From UBA7236 sp043727235 (lineage in GTDB: Bacteria > Bacteroidota > Bacteroidia > Chitinophagales > BACL12), in assembly GCA_043727235.1 (NCBI GenBank), contig JAYSYX010000368.1:1-7470 (forward strand): a stretch of 7,470 bases of DNA, given 5' to 3'. The translations under genes and the position numbers were made by a program. Shown here piece after piece: positions 1 through 5,385 of the stretch. Each line of letters starts with the position of its first letter. The first letter of the stretch is position 1. Below the pieces are notes generated by a model. The model was given only the letters and a program-made list of their open reading frames with translations, was not told where the DNA came from and did no database searches.

Positions 1-28
1 GATAAATTTTCAACAACCGATAAATGCT

Positions 29-46
29 AATGAGACCACTCTCATT
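29..46. repeat. Perfect 7-bp inverted repeat upstream of the permease gene
   Basis: AATGAGA (29-35) and TCTCATT (40-46) are exact reverse complements separated by the 4-nt loop CCAC. Neither strand has a T-run directly after the stem, so it is not a standard intrinsic terminator. It lies about 125 bp before the permease start. It could be an operator, the structured 3' end of a transcript entering from the left, or chance; the sequence does not decide. Confidence 0.35.
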
Positions 47-47
47 G

Positions 48-174
48 CTCCTATATTATTAATCACCTTTCATAATTTTTTAACTAAACTTTTCCTTCAT
101 TCCTTCACTTTTCATTCATTCATTCCTTCATTCTTTCACTCCTTTTCTCCATTTCTCCTTACATTTACTTCCAT
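48..174 (+). promoter_or_regulatory. G-free pyrimidine-rich leader of the permease gene
   Basis: From position 48 to the AT of the start codon the plus strand contains no G at all (127 nt), and from about 90 onward it is almost pure C and T. A Shine-Dalgarno sequence is therefore impossible, and an RNA from here could form no G-C or G-U pairs within itself. Initiation without Shine-Dalgarno pairing is usual in Bacteroidota. I found no match to the Bacteroidota TAnnTTTG -7 element and no TTTG -33 element. The promoter and transcription start are therefore not located; AT-rich sequence around 50-90 is the only likely place inside the window. Confidence 0.4.
98..144 (+). repeat. Imperfect 8-bp repeats, consensus CAYTCYTT
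   Basis: Near-identical octamers occur at 98-105 (CATTCCTT), 121-128 (CATTCCTT), 129-136 (CATTCTTT) and 137-144 (CACTCCTT); the last three are in direct tandem. Between the first and second copies lies a TTCA tetranucleotide run, 3.5 units at 111-124, that overlaps the second copy. The tract sits 30-75 bp before the permease start. It may be a slippage-generated simple repeat that alters leader length, or a binding site. Because it is untranslated and the copies have diverged, classical on/off phase variation is not indicated. Confidence 0.5.
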
Positions 175-1483
175 GTCCATTCAACCCAAACTTAAACAAT
201 TCGACCTTACCATGATAGTGGTGAGTTTGGTGATTGGAGTTGGGATATTCAGAACGCCTGCTTTGGTGGCAGAGAAATCGGGAAATGAATTAATATTTTT
301 TGCAGTCTGGATTTTTGGAGGAATTATTTCTATTTGTGGTGCTCTCACCTTTGCTGAAATTGGAGCACGATTACCGGCTGCCGGAGGATATTATAAAATA
401 TTTTCTTACGCTTACAATCCGGCCTATGCATTCATGCTGAATTGGAGTCAGGTAATAATTAATGCAGGAAGCAGCGCAGGGGTTGCAATTATTGGAGCGG
501 AATATATCACTCCTGTACTTTTTCCCAATGCATCAGATCCCGGTTTGATAATTAAAATAATTGCGGTGAGTACTATTTCTTTGCTTTTCGCAATAAATTT
601 TGCAGGAATAAAAATGGGTGCAAGAACACAAAATATTTTGAGTGTGCTTAAGATAACAATGATACTTGTTTTTTGTTTTGCCATTTTTGGAAAACATGCT
701 GAAGAAACTACAATGCAAAATTCCATTGGTGAAATAAATTATATACAGGCATTTGGAATAAGTCTTATTTCCATATTTTTTACTTATGGCGGGTATCAGC
801 AAACAGTAAATTTCGGAGCTGATGTGGAAAATGCAAAACGCAGTATTCCGAGAGCCATATTTATCGGAATGGGTATTGTTATATTTTTATATCTTCTGCT
901 GAATTTTGCCTATGTTAAAGTTTTGGGATTTGAACAAATGCAAAACTCGCCTTTAATCGCAAAAGACCTAGCTCAGGCTTTTCTTGGTCCTATTGGCGGA
1001 ACTATAATTTCCATTGTGTTATTTACATCTGTTTTGGGATTTTTAAATACTTCGGTAATGAGCAACCCAAGAGTATATTATGCTATGGCTGAGGACAAAA
1101 TTCTTCCTCCCATATTCAAAAAAGTAAATATAAAAACTCAAGTACAGGAATTCGGCTTGACCTTTTTTATCAGCGTTATGATAACCTCGGTGTTTCTACT
1201 TGGAAGTTTTGAGAATATTGTAAACTATGTTTTATTTATCGATAGTATAAGTCTTGCAAGTGCTGCCGCTGCAATTTTTATTTTACGCAGAAAATCAGAA
1301 AAAGATTACAGCGATTTCAAAATGAAATTATTTCCTATAGTTCCTTTACTTTTTATTGTCACACTTTTATTTGTGACATATAACACAATTATAGATGATA
1401 GTACCACGGCATTTTATGGATTTTTAATTTTTATCGGAGGTTTACCTTTATATTACCTTATGCGAAAGGTAATTCGAAAATAA
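173..1483 (+). CDS. APC-superfamily amino acid permease
   Basis: Predicted inner-membrane secondary transporter of 436 aa, the usual length for 12-helix APC permeases, importing or exchanging amino acids or related amines. Residues 11-30 form helix 1 with the unwound IGVGIF motif (21-26), which binds substrate backbone groups in this fold. Residues 59-74 hold the conserved AEIGARLPAAGG loop after helix 2. Helix 6 carries FFTYGGYQQ (202-210), followed by the cytoplasmic GADVENAKRSIPRAI segment (215-229), equivalent to the family's E-x-x-NP-x-R-x-IP motif. SNPRVYYAMAEDKILPP (297-313) matches the conserved loop after helix 8. The ATG at 173 puts a short polar tail directly before helix 1, as in relatives; the frame is open to the left edge but the translation there is low-complexity. 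The gene ends in tandem stops TAA-TGA (1481-1486), converging on the minus-strand operon. Substrate cannot be assigned. Confidence 0.93.
   Translation: MSIQPKLKQFDLTMIVVSLVIGVGIFRTPALVAEKSGNELIFFAVWIFGGIISICGALTFAEIGARLPAAGGYYKIFSYAYNPAYAFMLNWSQVIINAGSSAGVAIIGAEYITPVLFPNASDPGLIIKIIAVSTISLLFAINFAGIKMGARTQNILSVLKITMILVFCFAIFGKHAEETTMQNSIGEINYIQAFGISLISIFFTYGGYQQTVNFGADVENAKRSIPRAIFIGMGIVIFLYLLLNFAYVKVLGFEQMQNSPLIAKDLAQAFLGPIGGTIISIVLFTSVLGFLNTSVMSNPRVYYAMAEDKILPPIFKKVNIKTQVQEFGLTFFISVMITSVFLLGSFENIVNYVLFIDSISLASAAAAIFILRRKSEKDYSDFKMKLFPIVPLLFIVTLLFVTYNTIIDDSTTAFYGFLIFIGGLPLYYLMRKVIRK
1452..1473. repeat. 8-bp inverted repeat at the convergent gene ends
   Basis: ATTACCTT (1452-1459) and AAGGTAAT (1466-1473) are perfect reverse complements around a 6-nt loop. 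The structure lies in the last codons of the permease gene. For the minus-strand operon it falls 16 nt after the last stop codon, a natural position for a 3'-end hairpin. No T-run follows on either strand, so if it acts in termination or 3'-end protection it is not a classical intrinsic terminator. Confidence 0.35.
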
Positions 1484-1488
1484 TGAGA

Positions 1489-2613
1489 TCAGCCAGCCAC
1501 ATCTATAATGGTCTTAACCATTTTGTCCCACCCAAAACGTTTTTTTTCCTCCACTAAATTTGTAATGAAAAAATTCTTTCTATTTGCAGAATAAAAATCA
1601 AAGATGGCATCTGCAATTTTATTTACATCAACATCAACCACATAACCTACCTTTTTATCCGGAATTAATTCACTGAGTCCACCCACGTTTGTTACCAGCA
1701 TGGGCACTTCAAAATGATATGCAATTTGTGTAACTCCGCTTTGTGTAGCATGTTTATAGGGTTGTACAACGAGATCAGCTGAGCAAAAATAATTTTTAAC
1801 TTCTTCATCATCAATAAATTTTGGAAAGGCATGAACGCGGTTTGTTATTTGAAGTTCATTTATCAATTGTTTGTATGGTTTTTCATCCTCATAATATTCA
1901 CCGGCAATTATCAATTCTATTCCTAGTTCTTTAAGACGGGGATCGGCAAAGGCTTTTAGCAAAAGATCGAGACCCTTATAGGCGCGAATAAATCCAAAAA
2001 ACAAGATGAAGTTTTTATTGTGATCAAGGCCCAATTTAGAACATGCAATTTCTTTAGTGAGTTTTTCTCCGAAGTTATCAAAAAGCGGATGCGGATTTTT
2101 TGCCCTTAATTTGCTTCGGTTAAATTGTGCAAGGTCTCTCAATACCCTGTCGCTCATCACTACAAATGCATCAATATTTTTTATGAAATATCGCGTAAAA
2201 GAACGATCGTAAATCTTTTGTTCATGGGGAATTATATTATCGGCAATACAAACAATTTTCGTTTTTTTATTTTTTTTAACGATGGCTGCGATAGTTCCAA
2301 AACAAGGTGCCATAAAAGGCATCCAATATTTAATGATAAGTATATCAGGGGCAATACTATTAATTTCATTTCCAACCTTTCGCCAGTTGAAAGGGTTAAT
2401 GGAATTTACTTGCCTGCTGATCTTAATATCCAACGGTGCCGGAGAACCGGAGTATTGTGTTTTACCTGGAAATAATAGGGAAGGATATTGCAAAGTAAAG
2501 GTGATGATCTGAGTTTCATGACCTTCATCGGAAAATTGTTTTATTAAGCGTTCATTGAAGGATGCAAGGCCACCACGATAAGGCCAGGCTGTTCCGAGTA
2601 GAACAATTTTCAT
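1489..2613 (-). CDS. GT4-type (GT-B fold) glycosyltransferase
   Basis: Cytoplasmic or membrane-peripheral glycosyltransferase of 374 aa, typical length for family 4, predicted to transfer a sugar from a nucleotide-sugar to an unidentified acceptor. The N-terminal domain opens with a beta strand and a glycine loop (MKIVLLGTAWPYRGGLASF, 1-19). An NIIPHE motif (126-131) carries a candidate active-site histidine. The C-terminal donor domain begins near 200 and has FGFIRAYKGLD (206-216), IIAGEYY (235-241) and PYKHATQSGVTQIAYH (285-300), then VTNVGGLSELI (307-317). The usual E-x7-E donor motif is replaced, with Ala289 and Ile297 at the two Glu positions; the TQSGV form is a known variant in GT4 relatives and need not mean loss of activity. 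The start overlaps the GT2 stop by 4 nt (ATGA), and a weak GGGA lies 5 nt before it. It is the last gene of the operon. The exact sugar is unknown. Confidence 0.9.
   Translation of the reverse strand: MKIVLLGTAWPYRGGLASFNERLIKQFSDEGHETQIITFTLQYPSLLFPGKTQYSGSPAPLDIKISRQVNSINPFNWRKVGNEINSIAPDILIIKYWMPFMAPCFGTIAAIVKKNKKTKIVCIADNIIPHEQKIYDRSFTRYFIKNIDAFVVMSDRVLRDLAQFNRSKLRAKNPHPLFDNFGEKLTKEIACSKLGLDHNKNFILFFGFIRAYKGLDLLLKAFADPRLKELGIELIIAGEYYEDEKPYKQLINELQITNRVHAFPKFIDDEEVKNYFCSADLVVQPYKHATQSGVTQIAYHFEVPMLVTNVGGLSELIPDKKVGYVVDVDVNKIADAIFDFYSANRKNFFITNLVEEKKRFGWDKMVKTIIDVAG
1507..1524 (+). terminator. Weak candidate terminator for the permease transcript
   Basis: AATGGT (1507-1512), loop CTTA and ACCATT (1517-1522) form a perfect 6-bp stem. 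The run TTTT at 1521-1524 overlaps its end, in the right orientation for plus-strand transcription leaving the permease gene. The stem is short and AT-rich and the U-tract minimal. It lies inside the 3' end of the opposing glycosyltransferase gene, where it encodes residues 364-369. Read it as a possible weak intrinsic terminator only. Confidence 0.22.
2610..2613 (-). other. ATGA stop-start overlap coupling the two glycosyltransferases
   Basis: On the minus strand the GT2 stop codon TGA (2612-2610) lies inside ATGA, whose ATG (2613-2611) starts the GT4 gene. Such 4-nt overlaps usually let the terminating ribosome restart, keeping the two products at linked levels. This supports the pair working in one pathway. 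Confidence 0.85.
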
Positions 2614-3566
2614 TTTATTCCCACTCTTTTGTCCACCTGGTAATCATTTCTGTTTGGTGAGTTACGTGAAATGAGTTCGCCTAAAAATCCGGCAACAAAT
2701 AATTGAACGCCAACAATAATTGCAACCAGAGCAATATAGAATAAAGGTTGATCGGTTACTTGTCTGAATTTTTCACCTGAATTCATTTTCATGACCTTAT
2801 CAATTATCAACCAGATGGTTATTATTCCTCCCAGCAAAAAAGATAAAAACCCCATGGTACCAAAAAGATGCATTGGTTTTTTACCAAACTTTGAAACAAA
2901 CATAATGGATGTGAGGTCTAAAAATCCTTTCATGAATCTTTCCCATCCAAATTTTGATGTACCGTATTTTCTTGCCCGGTGTTCTACTATCTTCTCCCCT
3001 ATTTTATAAAATCCTGCAGTTTTAGCAATTTGTGGAATATACCTGTGCATTTCCCCATAAACTTCTATACTTTTTACAAGTTCATTTTTATAAGCCTTCA
3101 ATCCACAATTAAAATCATGCAGTTTAATTCCGGTTATTTGAGCTGTGGTCCAATTGAAGAATTTAGATGGAATTGTTTTAGAAACAGGATCGTGTCGTCT
3201 TTTTTTCCATCCACTCACAAGATCATACTTCTCCTCAGCTATCATTTTATAGAGTGCGGGGATTTCGTCAGGGATATCCTGTAAATCAGCATCCATGGTA
3301 ATTACTACATCTCCCTCCGCAATTGCAAAACCTTCATTTAAGGCAGCTGATTTACCATAATTTCTGCGGAATTTAATTCCTTTAACGAAGGAATATTTTT
3401 CCTGCAACTTTGTAATGACATTCCATGAATTATCTCTGCTTCCGTCATCAATAAATATCAGTTCGTAAGAATAGTTGTGTTCCTGCATCACCCGTTCTAT
3501 CCACGCGGTTAATTCCGGAAGGCTTTCCTCTTCATTCAATAAAGGTATAATTACAGATATCTGCAT
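2610..3566 (-). CDS. GT2 glycosyltransferase with two C-terminal membrane helices (DPM1/GtrB-like)
   Basis: Membrane-anchored GT-A glycosyltransferase of 318 aa, resembling polyprenyl-phosphate sugar transferases such as GtrB, ArnC and dolichyl-phosphate mannose synthase. It likely loads a sugar onto undecaprenyl phosphate at the cytoplasmic face of the inner membrane. The catalytic domain (about 1-225) shows ISVIIPLLNEEESL (3-16), the nucleotide-binding FIDDGSRDNS (38-47), RRNYGKSAALNEG (67-79), the metal-binding MDADLQD (91-97), DFNCGLKAYK (151-160) and HRARKYGTSKFG (196-207), a basic stretch conserved in this subgroup. Two hydrophobic segments follow, at about 234-256 and 274-298. Length and layout match two-helix GtrB-type proteins. 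Its ATG abuts the DUF4199 stop codon (TAAATG, zero gap) and its stop overlaps the GT4 start. Sugar and lipid acceptor are inferred from family only; hexose, deoxyaminosugar or mannose would all fit. Confidence 0.92.
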   Translation of the reverse strand: MQISVIIPLLNEEESLPELTAWIERVMQEHNYSYELIFIDDGSRDNSWNVITKLQEKYSFVKGIKFRRNYGKSAALNEGFAIAEGDVVITMDADLQDIPDEIPALYKMIAEEKYDLVSGWKKRRHDPVSKTIPSKFFNWTTAQITGIKLHDFNCGLKAYKNELVKSIEVYGEMHRYIPQIAKTAGFYKIGEKIVEHRARKYGTSKFGWERFMKGFLDLTSIMFVSKFGKKPMHLFGTMGFLSFLLGGIITIWLIIDKVMKMNSGEKFRQVTDQPLFYIALVAIIVGVQLFVAGFLGELISRNSPNRNDYQVDKRVGIK

Positions 3567-4103
3567 TTAGTTGGTTCGTTGTGTGAATATAGAAGCTATC
3601 AATGACATGATCAAACCGAAAAATAAATATCCTATCACCGAAATCAAAAACATTCCGAAGGGCGTGAAAATTCTTTTAGTAAAGGTCATTCTATCCTTCA
3701 GATCCTGGCCTTCATATCCCTGACTTTTTAAAGAGTTTTCGGCTATTATTATCATTTCACTTAAAATTTCAGGCGCAATGAACATATAAAACAGGAGCGT
3801 GAAAGTGGAAAAAATGGCCAATACAATTAATACAAAAATTACACCTGTGTTGAAGGCGCGGTTGAACGGCATGATGCCATTAAATATTTTAGCCCGCACT
3901 TCTAGTTGCGTAAATAATACTGCGAATAACAGTAATACATACTCTATTAATGCAATTTGTGTAACTGTTATTGAAATGGAATCACCGGCAAAATGCGTCC
4001 CTAACATAATTCCTATCAATAACATAACAAATAAAATTGCATTGCGCACGATAATTGGTTTGCGCGAATTCACTACCTGGTTTTCTCCGGCCTGCACTTC
4101 CAT
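3567..4103 (-). CDS. DUF4199 family integral membrane protein
   Basis: Small protein of 178 aa with four predicted membrane helices, at about 20-38, 47-66, 86-110 and 148-173. A polar loop of about 35 residues (112-146), rich in charged residues, lies between the third and fourth helices. The layout and the GIMLGTHF (31-38) and MPFNRAFNTGVIF (78-90) stretches match the DUF4199 family as I know it, which is largely confined to Bacteroidota and has no established function. No catalytic motif is visible. It sits 1 nt after the dihydroorotase-like gene and directly against the GT2 gene, so its level is probably tied to both. A role as a membrane partner of the glycosyltransferase is possible but is only inferred from position. 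Confidence 0.82.
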   Translation of the reverse strand: MEVQAGENQVVNSRKPIIVRNAILFVMLLIGIMLGTHFAGDSISITVTQIALIEYVLLLFAVLFTQLEVRAKIFNGIMPFNRAFNTGVIFVLIVLAIFSTFTLLFYMFIAPEILSEMIIIAENSLKSQGYEGQDLKDRMTFTKRIFTPFGMFLISVIGYLFFGLIMSLIASIFTQRTN

Positions 4104-4104
4104 T

Positions 4105-5373
4105 TTACAGTATGTTAATTTTATTTTTATTTATAACAGCAATTGCTCTTCCCTTCATGTGTCTTCCGATAAATCCGGAATTTAATGAGCGGGATCTGAT
4201 ATCTGATCTTTCAAAATTCCATTCCACTTCATCGTCAAATATGGTAAGTTCTGCTTTGTTTTTTTCTTTTATGGAGGGAATTTCCAAACTTAAAATATTC
4301 CTTGGATTAATTGCCATCTTATTGATCAATTCTTCCGTAGAAATTCTTTTCTGCATCATTAGATTAGCTGCTCCAAAACATGCCTCCATACCTCCCATAC
4401 CAAAGGCTGCATACTCAAACTCCACATCTTTCACATCACTTTCATGTGGTAAATGAAAACTGCAAATTACATCAATAGTTCCATCTGCAACTGCTTGTTT
4501 TAATTGTTCTATATCGTGTTTTGTCCGCAAAGGAGGATTTACTTTAAAATGTGTATTATAATCGTGTAATTCATTTTCATCGAAATATAATTGGTATGCG
4601 CTCACTCCTGCAGTGATCTGAATTCCTTTATTTTTTGCTTCGCGAATATGTGGTATTGAAGTGGCGGAAGAAATTATTCCTATATGTATTTTTGAATTAG
4701 TGTATTCCGCCAATTTAATATCCCGTATCACCATGAGTTCCTCCAATACTTCAGGAATTCCGTACATCCCCAACTGGACACTCATATTTCCTTCATTCAC
4801 ATTTGCATTGCCTACAATTTTATGATCACTTGGAATATTAATGATAACTCCGTTAAAGGGTTTAACATATAACAAACTTCGCAAAAGAATTCCTGCATCA
4901 CGAATTGCATAATCTGCATCTGTAAAAGCAACTGCACCTGCATGATGCATGTCGTAAATCTCTGTTAAATCTTTTCCTTCCCGGTTTTTTGTTATGGCAC
5001 CATAGGGATAGATATTCGCAAGTTCTGTAGATGCCTTATTAATCACGTATTCAATTTCTGATTTGGAATGTAATGCGGGTTCAGTATTGGGCATCAAACA
5101 AACTGAAGTAAATCCTCCAGCCAAAGCTGCCTGAATTCCAGTATGAATTGTTTCTTTATACTCATGCCCGGGATCACCAAATGCTGTTAGCATGTCAATC
5201 CATCCGGGGGATATACATTTACCTTTGTAATTATACACCTTTTCATTTTCGAAAGGGGTTAAACTATCTCCGATTTCTGTTATCAGGCCTTGTGCAATAC
5301 GAATATCTTTAACTAACTTATTAAAAGGTGAGGTTGGGTCGATGATCTTTACTCCCTGAATTATGAAGTGCAT
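4105..5373 (-). CDS. Dihydroorotase-like amidohydrolase homologue, probably non-catalytic
   Basis: Cytosolic protein of 422 aa, full length for class I dihydroorotase (pyrimidine synthesis, carbamoyl-aspartate to dihydroorotate). Family landmarks are clear: ISPGWIDM (54-61), DPGHEYKET (67-75), GGFTSVCLMPNTEPA (86-100), NEGNMS (193-198), HFKVNPPLRTKHDIEQL (275-291), DGTIDVI (297-303), FGMGGMEA (324-331) and a C-terminal beta-sandwich ending SLNSGFIGRHMKGRA (396-410). The metal site is gone by motif alignment: the HxH pair is L62/A64, the HCED histidine is I180, the HISTA histidine is I233 and the TDH aspartate is F306. The substrate arginine of HLRxPG is G66, while N96 of MPNT is kept. The frame is intact and conserved stretches persist, so this is a maintained protein, not a decayed gene. 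Similar divergent dihydroorotases occur in Bacteroidota, and Pseudomonas has a non-catalytic PyrC' that supports aspartate carbamoyltransferase assembly. The true function here is unknown. The start follows a 12-nt AT-rich gap. Confidence 0.9.
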   Translation of the reverse strand: MHFIIQGVKIIDPTSPFNKLVKDIRIAQGLITEIGDSLTPFENEKVYNYKGKCISPGWIDMLTAFGDPGHEYKETIHTGIQAALAGGFTSVCLMPNTEPALHSKSEIEYVINKASTELANIYPYGAITKNREGKDLTEIYDMHHAGAVAFTDADYAIRDAGILLRSLLYVKPFNGVIINIPSDHKIVGNANVNEGNMSVQLGMYGIPEVLEELMVIRDIKLAEYTNSKIHIGIISSATSIPHIREAKNKGIQITAGVSAYQLYFDENELHDYNTHFKVNPPLRTKHDIEQLKQAVADGTIDVICSFHLPHESDVKDVEFEYAAFGMGGMEACFGAANLMMQKRISTEELINKMAINPRNILSLEIPSIKEKNKAELTIFDDEVEWNFERSDIRSRSLNSGFIGRHMKGRAIAVINKNKINIL

Positions 5374-5385
5374 AGTTTTTATTTA

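Noticed and set aside
2..172. Possible N-terminal extension of the permease, since its frame is open to the left edge
   Set aside because: There is no ATG, GTG or TTG in frame in this stretch, the tract is low-complexity pyrimidine DNA in which stops are rare by composition, and the ATG at 173 gives the family-typical N-terminus.
448..802. Two open frames on the minus strand inside the permease gene
   Set aside because: They are antisense to conserved permease helices, overlap each other in different frames and show no protein-family motif; they are shadows of the real gene.
2262..2277. Runs of seven and eight T (A on the coding strand) in the GT4 gene, with another run of eight at 1540-1547, as possible programmed slippage sites
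   Set aside because: They encode ordinary lysine-rich segments, the frame is intact, and no alternative frame downstream gives a meaningful product.
2125..2512. Two plus-strand open frames antisense to the GT4 gene
   Set aside because: Cysteine- and asparagine-rich low-quality translations lying wholly within a well-supported glycosyltransferase; no motif and no sensible context.
2791..3284. Plus-strand open frames antisense to the GT2 gene
   Set aside because: They overlap the conserved GT2 catalytic and membrane regions and have no recognisable domain.
3799..4456. Plus-strand open frames antisense to DUF4199 and the dihydroorotase-like gene
   Set aside because: The opposite strand has clearly conserved proteins here; the hydrophobic look arises from the complement of membrane-helix codons.
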